A stretch of DNA of 10,758 nucleotides from Campylobacteraceae bacterium (GTDB taxonomy: Bacteria; Campylobacterota; Campylobacteria; Campylobacterales; Campylobacteraceae), in assembly GCA_031290675.1 (NCBI GenBank), contig JAITNC010000150.1:1-10758 (forward strand), given 5' to 3'. Below, one piece after another: positions 1 to 5,392 of this stretch. The notes beneath the pieces were generated by a model, which saw only the letters and a program-made list of their open reading frames with translations, made no database searches and was not told the DNA's origin. Both the position numbers and the translations under genes were made by a program. Position 1 is the first letter of the stretch. Every line of letters starts with the position of its first letter.

Positions 1-15
1 TAGAGGTTTGAAAGT

Positions 16-189
16 ATGGACAGCAATTTACATATAGCAAAAAAAATGATAAAAATTATGATATTTTGGATTATGCTTTTAATTTTTATATACATTGCCG
101 AATATTTAAATCTAAATAGAGGGATGTATTTTGAAAGTTCCAATAAAATAAATACAATAATTCAGTATGGGAATAAAGCTGGAAAATAG
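16..189 (+). CDS. Small hypothetical single-pass membrane protein (57 aa)
   Basis: A complete short reading frame runs from ATG at 16 to TAG at 187. An in-frame TAG at 1-3 closes it upstream, so it is not the tail of a longer gene in this frame. A possible ribosome binding site, AGAGG, lies at 2-6. The product has a short basic N-terminus (K9, K10, K13), one strongly hydrophobic stretch at about residues 11-30 (Ile, Met, Leu, Phe rich), then a polar tail of about 25 residues. It would be a one-pass inner-membrane peptide. I do not recognise a family. The DNA is AT-rich, unlike the repeat-bearing spacer that follows. It could be a chance frame; composition and the Shine-Dalgarno-like sequence favour a real gene only moderately. 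Confidence 0.4.
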   Translation: MDSNLHIAKKMIKIMIFWIMLLIFIYIAEYLNLNRGMYFESSNKINTIIQYGNKAGK

Positions 190-268
190 TTGCTATTGGA
201 TTGCCAACGATTGAGCGCAAACCCGTAATGGCATGGGGTTATGCAAAATCGTAATACAAAACCACCCC

Positions 269-297
269 GTCCTACGGACACCCCTCCGCAGGAGGGG
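269..297. repeat. GC-rich double hairpin in intergenic repeat
   Basis: Two adjacent perfect inverted repeats are visible. GTCC-TAC-GGAC lies at 269-279, and CCCCTCC-GCA-GGAGGGG (7-bp stem, 3-base loop) at 281-297. They are embedded in a CCACCCC...CCACCCCCTCC context that recurs in degenerate form at about 3981-4028. They look like part of a dispersed non-coding repeat, not a terminator, since no T-run follows. Confidence 0.55.
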
Positions 298-385
298 AAT
301 TTAAGAAACACCACCCCCTCCATTGTCATGACTTCACGTAGACGAAGTATCTGTGTTGCGTATTACATTGTATGACACAATAAAA

Positions 386-418
386 AGATGGATTGCCACG
401 CCTGCAAGCAAACAATAA
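386..418. repeat. Partial copy of dispersed palindromic element (left half)
   Basis: The left half, GGATTGCCACGCCTGC, matches the complete copy at 3889-3926. The 20 bases at 386-405 are identical to 3885-3904, and both are preceded by ATGACA-type sequence. The expected right half (GCAGGC...GCAATGACGG) is missing or decayed here, so this copy can no longer form the full palindrome. Confidence 0.6.
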
Positions 419-438
419 GACTTTAATCAAATTAGTAG

Positions 439-466
439 TAAAATCTCCTCTAAATTTACGCAGGAG
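439..466 (+). promoter_or_regulatory. Candidate dnaX promoter (-10) and ribosome binding site
   Basis: TAAAAT at 439-444 could serve as the -10 hexamer, with no clear -35, as is common in Campylobacterota. CAGGAG at 461-466 is a good Shine-Dalgarno sequence six bases before the GTG at 473. This supports the GTG as the true start of dnaX. The ribosome binding site is much better supported than the -10. Confidence 0.4.
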
Positions 467-472
467 TTTTTT

Positions 473-1927
473 GTGTCCCAAGTTTTGGCATTGAAGTACA
501 GACCGTCAAGTTTTGACAAATTGATAGGGCAAGACGCGATAGTTACGACGCTCTCCTCAGCTTTGTCGCAAAACCGCCTATCGCACGCTTATCTCTTTTC
601 AGGCTTAAGAGGCAGCGGCAAGACCTCCACCGCCAGAATTTTCGCCAAAGCCTTAGTGTGCGACCAAGGCCCCACAAACAACCCTTGCGAAGTATGTGAA
701 AATTGCAAAAGCGCCAACGAAAACCGCCACATAGACATCATAGAAATGGACGCGGCGAGCAGCAGAAAGATAGACGACATCAGGGATTTGATAGAACACA
801 CAAAGTACAAACCCTCAATAGCCCGTTTTAAGATTTTCATCATAGACGAGGTTCATATGCTCACCCGTGAGGCTTTCAACGCACTTTTGAAAACGCTGGA
901 AGAGCCGCCTGAGTATGTCAAATTTATCCTCGCCACGACAGACCCGCTGAAACTTCCGGCTACCATCTTATCGCGCACGCAGCATTTTCGCTTCAAACAG
1001 ATATCCAAAAGCGACACGGTAAAACACTTGGAGCATATCTTGAACCTTGAGGGCATCAAGTACGATACTGCAGCTCTTGAGATTATCACGAGGGCGGGCG
1101 GAGGCTCGCTTCGGGACACGCTCACGCTCTTAGACCAAGCCATCATCTTCTCAAAAGGGGACTTGTCGCCCTCCTCTGTCGCCTCTATGTTGGGCTTGCT
1201 TGACCCTGCGAAGCTGGACGAGATTTACGAAACGATACTCAACAAAGACCGCAAAAAAACGCTCACTCTCATCAAAGAGTTGGAGATGTACGAGTGCGAA
1301 ACAGTGATAGACGAGATGATAGCGTACCTCAAAGATAGATATTTTGAGCAGGACGCCACTTACTCTACGATGCTTTGCGAGAGATTTTTCAGGATTTTGA
1401 GCGAGGCTAAGGGGCTGCTTTTCCTCAACGCTGAAAATAGCTTTGTGCTCTCGTTGGTATTTTTCAAGATGATAGAAGCTCTAAATATCAAAAAAGTGGA
1501 CGATATGATAGCCGCTTTGGAGAGTGAAAAGTTTGATATAGCGGAGCTAAAGCAAGAGAGCGCCAAAAGCCCTGCCGCCGTTGTCGCTGCACCTAGTGTC
1601 CAAAAGTCAGACGAGGCGAAATTTCGCACGCTTGTAGACAAGCTGAGCGATAGAAATATGGAACTTGGCGAGTGTTTCAAGGGTTCGGTGGATTTTGTGG
1701 AGTTCAAAGAGGGCACACTGCACCTCGCCTCACGGGCGCAAAATGAGTGTCAAAAGCTGCTCAGACAAAACTCGGCTATCATCAAACACTTTATAAAAGA
1801 TGTCTTTGGTTTTGAAACGCAGCTCTCTATGACACAGGCGGAAAAGAGCGAAGAGAGCGAGCCTGCTGAACACCCTTTTGTGAAAAAAGCCGTTGAGCTT
1901 TTTGCAGGGGAGAGTGCGAAAGAGTAA
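473..1927 (+). CDS. dnaX: DNA polymerase III subunit gamma/tau (clamp loader ATPase)
   Basis: DnaX is the AAA+ ATPase subunit of the clamp loader that places the sliding clamp on primed DNA during replication. The 484-aa product shows a Walker A loop at residues 44-51 (K50), a four-cysteine zinc module (C63, C72, C75, C78), a Walker B DEVH box at 125-128, a sensor-1 region ATTDP near 155, and SRTQ at 167-170 where many homologues have SRC. The lid and collar domains follow to about residue 360. The remaining tail is short compared with E. coli tau (643 aa), so the polymerase- and helicase-binding domains are reduced or divergent. The GTG start is chosen from CAGGAG six bases upstream. A-rich runs at 1253-1259 and 1490-1495 are not in the phase of the E. 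coli A-AAA-AAG frameshift site, so no gamma product is claimed. dut follows on the same strand after 54 bp. Confidence 0.97.
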   Translation: MSQVLALKYRPSSFDKLIGQDAIVTTLSSALSQNRLSHAYLFSGLRGSGKTSTARIFAKALVCDQGPTNNPCEVCENCKSANENRHIDIIEMDAASSRKIDDIRDLIEHTKYKPSIARFKIFIIDEVHMLTREAFNALLKTLEEPPEYVKFILATTDPLKLPATILSRTQHFRFKQISKSDTVKHLEHILNLEGIKYDTAALEIITRAGGGSLRDTLTLLDQAIIFSKGDLSPSSVASMLGLLDPAKLDEIYETILNKDRKKTLTLIKELEMYECETVIDEMIAYLKDRYFEQDATYSTMLCERFFRILSEAKGLLFLNAENSFVLSLVFFKMIEALNIKKVDDMIAALESEKFDIAELKQESAKSPAAVVAAPSVQKSDEAKFRTLVDKLSDRNMELGECFKGSVDFVEFKEGTLHLASRAQNECQKLLRQNSAIIKHFIKDVFGFETQLSMTQAEKSEESEPAEHPFVKKAVELFAGESAKE

Positions 1928-1931
1928 AAAG

Positions 1932-1976
1932 CTAAAAATTTTTAGATATAATTCGCAAATAACACAAAAATAAGGA
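1932..1976 (+). promoter_or_regulatory. Candidate dut promoter, palindrome and ribosome binding site
   Basis: The 54-bp gap between dnaX and dut contains a perfect 14-bp palindrome CTAAAAATTTTTAG (1932-1945), immediately followed by a consensus -10 TATAAT at 1947-1952. AAGGA at 1972-1976 lies five bases before the dut ATG. No -35 is visible. The palindrome is too AU-rich to be a strong terminator and may just be promoter-type AT-rich DNA. dut may therefore be transcribed both from dnaX read-through and from its own promoter. Confidence 0.45.
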
Positions 1977-1981
1977 TTTAG

Positions 1982-2674
1982 ATGACAAATAGAGAATACG
2001 TAAAAGCTATGTTTGAACTCCAACAGTCGCTCAACGACGAAACCAACGGCACGGGTTGGGAGAAGGGCTACACAAAAACAAATAATATTATAAATTGGCG
2101 CAGATGCATATATATGGAGTGCGCAGAGCTCATAGACAGCTTCAACTGGAAACACTGGAAGGATTTGAACAAGCCCATAGATTGGGAAAATGTGCGCGTA
2201 GAGATAGTAGACATATGGCACTTTATCATGAGCCTGCTGCTTGAACACTACAAACTGAACGCTCAGGGCGACATAGACGCTATCGTGAACGACATAGAAA
2301 ATACGAAAGGTTTTAAAGACTTTTGCAACGAAGCGTACAAAACGGACGCTGTGAACTCGTTTGAAATCATCAACGACATAGAGACGCTCATAAACAAATC
2401 TACAAACAAAGACCTAAGGGCGTTTGATGCGATGCTTGTGGAGTATTTCGCCCTCTCTTTGAAGTGCGGCGTAAATCTGCGCCATCTTTACAAGTATTAT
2501 GTAGCCAAAAATATCCTAAACCGTTTTCGCCAAAATCACGGCTACAAAGATGGAACTTACAAAAAAGTATGGGGCGGCAAAGAGGACAATGTCGTTATGC
2601 TTGATATTTTGACAAAACACCAAAACCTCACCCCGCAAGAGCTTTACGAGAAATTGGAAGATTTGTACAGGTAA
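1982..2674 (+). CDS. dut: Dimeric dUTPase (all-alpha NTP pyrophosphatase family)
   Basis: The enzyme hydrolyses dUTP to dUMP and pyrophosphate, keeping uracil out of DNA and supplying the precursor for dTMP. The 230-aa protein belongs to the dimeric all-alpha family (as in Campylobacter jejuni and trypanosomatids), not the trimeric beta type of E. coli. The metal-binding signature is visible as E46-x-x-E49 followed by E74-x-x-D77. Flanking sequence is rich in Trp and Asn (around GWEKGY and NWKHWK), typical of the substrate pocket in this family. Length is as expected. The ATG start has AAGGA five bases upstream. It lies just behind dnaX, a replication/nucleotide-pool pairing, and ends 121 bp before the stop of the convergent lipoprotein gene, with a stem-loop terminator between. 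Family assignment is firm; the specificity for dUTP over dCTP or other nucleotides is inferred. Confidence 0.92.
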   Translation: MTNREYVKAMFELQQSLNDETNGTGWEKGYTKTNNIINWRRCIYMECAELIDSFNWKHWKDLNKPIDWENVRVEIVDIWHFIMSLLLEHYKLNAQGDIDAIVNDIENTKGFKDFCNEAYKTDAVNSFEIINDIETLINKSTNKDLRAFDAMLVEYFALSLKCGVNLRHLYKYYVAKNILNRFRQNHGYKDGTYKKVWGGKEDNVVMLDILTKHQNLTPQELYEKLEDLYR

Positions 2675-2737
2675 GATTTTTTGGGTGGGGTCGCGATGCC
2701 ACCACTCGCCTCTTGTATCATCGTGAGCATAATAACT

Positions 2738-2771
2738 AAAATATGACACAACAAAAGTCGTGTCATATTTT
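2738..2771. terminator. Bidirectional stem-loop terminator between dut and lipoprotein gene
   Basis: A perfect 12-bp inverted repeat, AAAATATGACAC (2738-2749) and GTGTCATATTTT (2760-2771), encloses a 10-base loop. It gives A-tract/stem/T-tract symmetry on both strands. It sits in the gap between two convergent genes, exactly where a shared intrinsic terminator is expected. The stem is moderately AU-rich, so termination strength is uncertain. Confidence 0.75.
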
Positions 2772-2794
2772 GCAATCTGAAAAACTAAAGATAT

Positions 2795-3586
2795 TTAAAG
2801 ACTGTCTGGCAAAGCCTCAATCCAATCTTTTCTATATTGCGTCAATCCAGCACCAGTTGTCTCTGTTATGTTCCACACAATCTGTTGCAACTTATAAGTT
2901 ATATCATCATAGTCATCTTCCTCAGCATCGGTATATTCTTCTACATTTATCTTTTTATTTGCCACAAGATCTGTCAACTCTTTGAGAGTAGCAGAATCAG
3001 ATACTATGAGCTTATCATACCATTCTGCATCACCATCATATGTTGCATGTTTATTCACATTTCCGCAATACATAACGAGTGTAATCCTATAAAGAGTGTT
3101 AGCTGGAACTGCGACTGAAGCCTTTTTTAGAAGAATCCCGTTTTGATACTTTCCTGTTGAAGATCTTGCTATCAAGCGAGCTGGAAAAGTCACGTTTGTA
3201 GAGACATTGTTATTATTACGTACTACTATTAACACTTTTACATAAGTCGCACCGCTACCTACTGCGACATCATAAGTGCCAGGTATTATATTATAGTTTG
3301 GCGTATATAAGTTTTGTTCAAGTTTTTTTGAAAATTTTGCTTGTAGATCATCAGTCTCTGTCTGCCTTCCTGCAATCTTATATCCTCTAATACTACTACT
3401 GTTTATCTCTATGCCTTCAGGAAATACAAACTCTTCTCCTGATATCTCGCCTGTATTATCACCAAATCCCGAAATATCTCCTACGCTATCGCCACCACTA
3501 CTACTACCGCCGCCGCTACTGCCGCAGCCTACTAAAAATCCCGCAAACAAAACTGCCATAAACAGTTTAATAAATTTATGTGTCAT
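2795..3586 (-). CDS. Secreted lipoprotein of unknown function, possible thioester-like motif
   Basis: The 263-aa product starts with a lipoprotein signal: basic K4/K7, a hydrophobic core, and a lipobox LVGC with the lipidated Cys at 21. A flexible Gly/Ser linker follows (about residues 22-50). The rest (about 55-263) is a predicted beta-rich extracytoplasmic domain with no family I can name. The only other cysteine is C174 in a YCG context. Near the C-terminus there is LQQIVW (233-238), then a GLT...ALP tail. These resemble the Cys and Gln segments of thioester-forming domains, but only loosely. An acidic stretch lies at 220-228. The ATG has AAAGGA five bases upstream (3592-3597). Codon use is AT-richer than in the flanking genes, and the gene is bordered upstream by dispersed repeats, which hints at an accessory gene. 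It ends against dut with a shared terminator. Confidence 0.8.
   Translation of the reverse strand: MTHKFIKLFMAVLFAGFLVGCGSSGGGSSSGGDSVGDISGFGDNTGEISGEEFVFPEGIEINSSSIRGYKIAGRQTETDDLQAKFSKKLEQNLYTPNYNIIPGTYDVAVGSGATYVKVLIVVRNNNNVSTNVTFPARLIARSSTGKYQNGILLKKASVAVPANTLYRITLVMYCGNVNKHATYDGDAEWYDKLIVSDSATLKELTDLVANKKINVEEYTDAEEDDYDDITYKLQQIVWNITETTGAGLTQYRKDWIEALPDSL
3491..3530 (-). repeat. Trinucleotide-rich Ser/Gly-coding tract
   Basis: Short runs of ACT and CCG triplets on the + strand encode the Gly/Ser linker (residues about 20-32) directly after the lipidated cysteine. Simple triplet tracts like this can gain or lose codons without a frameshift, so linker length may vary between strains. It lies inside the lipoprotein coding sequence. 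Confidence 0.5.
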
Positions 3587-3784
3587 ATAAATCCTTTCAT
3601 ATAAATTATGACAAAAACCGCCTCTTTGTGAGGAACCACCGCAAGAAACTACTGTAAATATATTTTTTCTATAAAAAATATTTCACCTTTTAAATATAAA
3701 TGTTACAATAAAAAAATTTAAATATAAATAAATATATTTTGAGCTTTTGTGGGTTTTTCACTCTGCTATGTCATACCCATCGTT

Positions 3785-3819
3785 GTCATTCGTGAACGAA
3801 GGCGAAGAATCTCAGCTCT
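3785..3819. repeat. Dispersed repeat, GTCATTCGTGAACGAAGG type
   Basis: The sequence begins GTCATTCGTGAACGAAGG and ends GAATCTCAGCTCTC. A diverged relative sits at 325-352 (GTCATGACTTCACGTAGACG...). The ending resembles that of the element at 10539-10579 (CAATCTCAGCTC). TTCGTGAACGAA contains a near-perfect internal palindrome. Confidence 0.5.
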
Positions 3820-3888
3820 CGTTCTATACAAAAAAAGAAAAGACAAACGAAACACAGATATTTGCAAGCTCTGCATGACATAAGAGAT

Positions 3889-3926
3889 GGATTGCCACGC
3901 CTGCTGGCGCAGGCTCGCAATGACGG
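3889..3926. repeat. Complete dispersed palindromic element (copy in lipoprotein-thioesterase gap)
   Basis: The element runs from GGATTGCCAC to GCAATGACGG. Its central hairpin is GCCTGC (3899-3904), TGGC loop, GCAGGC (3909-3914). Outer arms ATTGC (3891-3895) and GCAAT (3917-3921) also pair. It resembles the widespread CGTCATTGCGAG...GTGGCAATCC class of intergenic repeats seen in many bacterial genomes. The copy at 10539-10575 is in the opposite orientation and has a different central stem. Confidence 0.7.
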
Positions 3927-3932
3927 TAGAAA

Positions 3933-3952
3933 GTCGCTTCGCTCCTCGCAAT
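3933..3952. repeat. Half copy of the palindromic element abutting the complete copy
   Basis: GTCGCTTCGCTCCTCGCAAT matches the central and right parts of the same element class but lacks the GGATTGCCAC left arm. It lies only six bases after the complete copy, suggesting a nested insertion or a recombination between two copies. Confidence 0.5.
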
Positions 3953-4029
3953 GGCACAATGGCGGTGGTGATTAATTAGGAATTTGAAGGCGAAAAACCA
4001 CCCCTCCTCACGATAATATGACGGGGGGA

Positions 4030-4437
4030 TTACAGCCTCAGCTCTTTTAAAACAACATCATCTTTTTGGATAGGGCGTTTGTTGCCATCTTCGTCCACCG
4101 CTACGTATGTAACAAGGGCGCTTGTTACGTGCAGATGAAGCTCCTTGTGGTTCACGACCCGTTCAGCGAAGACTTCTATCTGCGTCTGCACAGAGCTGTT
4201 GCCGACTTTGATTATCTTTCCGTAGCAGCTCACTGCGTCCCCTACTTTGACGGATTTTTTGAACTCAAGCGAATTTACGGCGACTGTGGCAAAATTGCCG
4301 GAGTCCAAGTCCCGCACCGTAAGCGCACCCGCTATGTCTATCTGCGACATTATCCACCCGCCAAATATATTGCCCTTGGCGTTCGTGTCTTTGGGCATCG
4401 TTACTATTCTGGTTCTTAGTTTTCCATAATTTTGCAT
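4030..4437 (-). CDS. Acyl-CoA thioesterase, YciA-like hotdog fold
   Basis: The product hydrolyses acyl-CoA thioesters to free acid and CoA in the cytoplasm. The 135-aa length and the segment around residues 15-38, with MP-x-DTNAKG then IFGGW and D34 in the hotdog helix, match the YciA/acyl-CoA hydrolase group closely. A typical beta-strand pattern follows (VAVNSLEF, VGDAVSCYGKI, VTYVAVDEDG). The ATG at 4437 has AGGAG six bases upstream (4444-4448), and this ribosome binding site overlaps the cysE stop codon, so translation is probably coupled to cysE. It is the last gene of the moeZ-cysE operon, 9 bp after cysE. A role in CoA recycling alongside the acetyl-CoA-using CysE is possible but only inferred; such thioesterases are broad and substrates cannot be read from the sequence. 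Confidence 0.92.
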   Translation of the reverse strand: MQNYGKLRTRIVTMPKDTNAKGNIFGGWIMSQIDIAGALTVRDLDSGNFATVAVNSLEFKKSVKVGDAVSCYGKIIKVGNSSVQTQIEVFAERVVNHKELHLHVTSALVTYVAVDEDGNKRPIQKDDVVLKELRL

Positions 4438-4446
4438 TTTTATCTC

Positions 4447-5373
4447 CTATATAACCCAATCAAAAACTACGTCTTTATCTCTTTTAGACCTTTTTGAAGC
4501 TTTGTCCGTGTATTGAAGTTCGGGATTTTTCATACTGACGTTTGTTTTGCCCGCTACAGAGCTCGTGATAAACACGTTTCCGCCGATGACAACGCCCTCG
4601 CCTATCACTGTATCGCCGCCGAGTATGGAAGCTCCGGCGTACACTATGACGCTGTTTTCAAGTGTCGGGTGTCTTTTCGTGCCTCTCAGCGACTGCCCCG
4701 CCTTGAGCGACAAAGCCCCGAGCGTTACGCCTTGGTAGATTCTAACAAAGTCGCCTATTATCGTGGTTTCGCCGATGACAACGCCTGTGCCGTGGTCTAT
4801 AAAAAAGTGCTGACCTATCCTCGCACCCGGGTGTATGTCTATGCCTGTGAGAGCGTGCGCATATTCACTCATGATGCGCGGTATGAGCGGCACTTGCAGC
4901 AGATACAACTCGTGGGCGATACGGTGAACCATAACGGCAAAAATGCCCGGATAAGAAAATATAACCTCATCAGTGCTTGAAGCCGCAGGGTCGCCCTCGT
5001 ACGCCGCCTCTACGTCGGTAGCCAAGATATCGCGTATATCGGGTATCTTGCTCAAAAATAGAAGCGTTTTCTCTTTTGCGATTTTTAGCATCTCATCTTT
5101 GTTGATGAGTTTTTTATCGCCCTGCAGCAAAAGCGCACTAAAAATCTGCTTGTGCAGCTTGTCGTAGATGAGCGTCAAATGCTCGGCTATCACGAACTCT
5201 ACCTCAACTTGTCTGTGAAAATAGCCCGGGAAAAGCACCTCTCTTAAATTTAAAATGACCCCTTTTACCTCATCTCTTTGAGGAATGGTATCGCGATTTA
5301 TATGGCTTATTATCGCATGTTTTGCGTAACTCTCAGAGATGGTTGAAACTATCTGTTTTATCTCTTTATTCAC
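4447..5373 (-). CDS. cysE: Serine O-acetyltransferase
   Basis: CysE acetylates L-serine with acetyl-CoA to O-acetylserine, the acceptor for sulfide in cysteine synthesis. I place the start at GTG 5373 (308 aa): GGAG at 5383-5386 lies nine bases upstream, while the longer alternative, TTG at 5388, has no Shine-Dalgarno sequence. The N-terminal half is helical. The C-terminal half is a left-handed beta-helix of hexapeptide repeats containing DIHPGARIG and IDHGTGVVIGET. By alignment with E. coli CysE (D143, H158), the catalytic pair is D179 and H194. The very last residue is isoleucine, the feature that in E. coli and other CysE proteins inserts into the active site of cysteine synthase CysK. 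It resembles the longer SrpH/EpsC form of the family. It lies 19 bp after the moeZ-like gene and overlaps the ribosome binding site of the thioesterase gene. Confidence 0.94.
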   Translation of the reverse strand: MNKEIKQIVSTISESYAKHAIISHINRDTIPQRDEVKGVILNLREVLFPGYFHRQVEVEFVIAEHLTLIYDKLHKQIFSALLLQGDKKLINKDEMLKIAKEKTLLFLSKIPDIRDILATDVEAAYEGDPAASSTDEVIFSYPGIFAVMVHRIAHELYLLQVPLIPRIMSEYAHALTGIDIHPGARIGQHFFIDHGTGVVIGETTIIGDFVRIYQGVTLGALSLKAGQSLRGTKRHPTLENSVIVYAGASILGGDTVIGEGVVIGGNVFITSSVAGKTNVSMKNPELQYTDKASKRSKRDKDVVFDWVI

Positions 5374-5382
5374 TTTTTTTAA

Positions 5383-5386
5383 CTCC
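5383..5386 (-). promoter_or_regulatory. Shine-Dalgarno sequence that decides the cysE start
   Basis: GGAG on the minus strand lies nine bases upstream of GTG (5371-5373) and inside the longer TTG-initiated frame (TTG at 5386-5388). Nothing SD-like precedes the TTG. This favours the GTG start and a five-residue shorter CysE. Confidence 0.6.
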
Positions 5387-5392
5387 AAAAAA

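Larger units (their letters stand above)
190..472. repeat. Repeat-rich intergenic region upstream of dnaX
   Basis: This 283-bp gap has no convincing gene. It holds a degenerate element at about 199-234, a GC-rich hairpin cluster at 263-320, a GTCAT...GACGAAGTATC element at 325-352, and a partial copy of a dispersed palindromic element at 386-405. The last has a 20-base match to 3885-3904. The final 30 bases carry the dnaX promoter and ribosome binding site. The same set of elements, partly rearranged, recurs at 3766-4028. Confidence 0.6.
3587..4029. repeat. Repeat-rich gene-free region between lipoprotein and thioesterase genes
   Basis: This 443-bp region has no supported gene. The part nearest the lipoprotein start (3587-3760) is extremely AT-rich, with an A/T stem-loop around 3660-3685, and probably carries the lipoprotein promoter; I cannot pick a reliable -10. 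From about 3766 the base composition changes and dispersed elements appear: a GTCATTCGTGAACGAAGG element at 3785-3819, a full palindromic element at 3889-3926, a half copy at 3933-3952, and a degenerate CCACCCCTCC...GGGGGG block at about 3981-4028. Confidence 0.65.

Noticed and set aside
190..472. CRISPR array or tRNA gene in the repeat-rich spacers
   Set aside because: The repeats are not regularly spaced direct repeats with unique spacers, and no cloverleaf or T-loop sequence (GTTCGAATC-type) was found.
1253..1496. A-runs in dnaX (A7 at 1253-1259; A6G at 1490-1496) as a programmed frameshift site for a gamma subunit
   Set aside because: Both runs are in the phase AAA AAA N, not N-NNA-AAA-AAG, so tandem -1 slippage would mispair the first codon. 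A -1 shift at 1490 would meet a stop soon after, but there is no evidence for slippage.
2743..3118. Two + strand frames opposite the lipoprotein gene
   Set aside because: They are antisense shadows. The minus-strand frame has a clear signal peptide, lipobox and ribosome binding site, and the first + frame begins inside the terminator stem.
3766..3957. Open frame of 63 codons on the minus strand
   Set aside because: It lies entirely in dispersed repeat DNA, has no ribosome binding site, and shares the TVIASL peptide with the other repeat-derived frame.
5374..5388. TTG start for cysE at 5388
   Set aside because: There is no Shine-Dalgarno sequence upstream of the TTG, while GGAG lies nine bases before the GTG at 5373. 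The longer form is not excluded.
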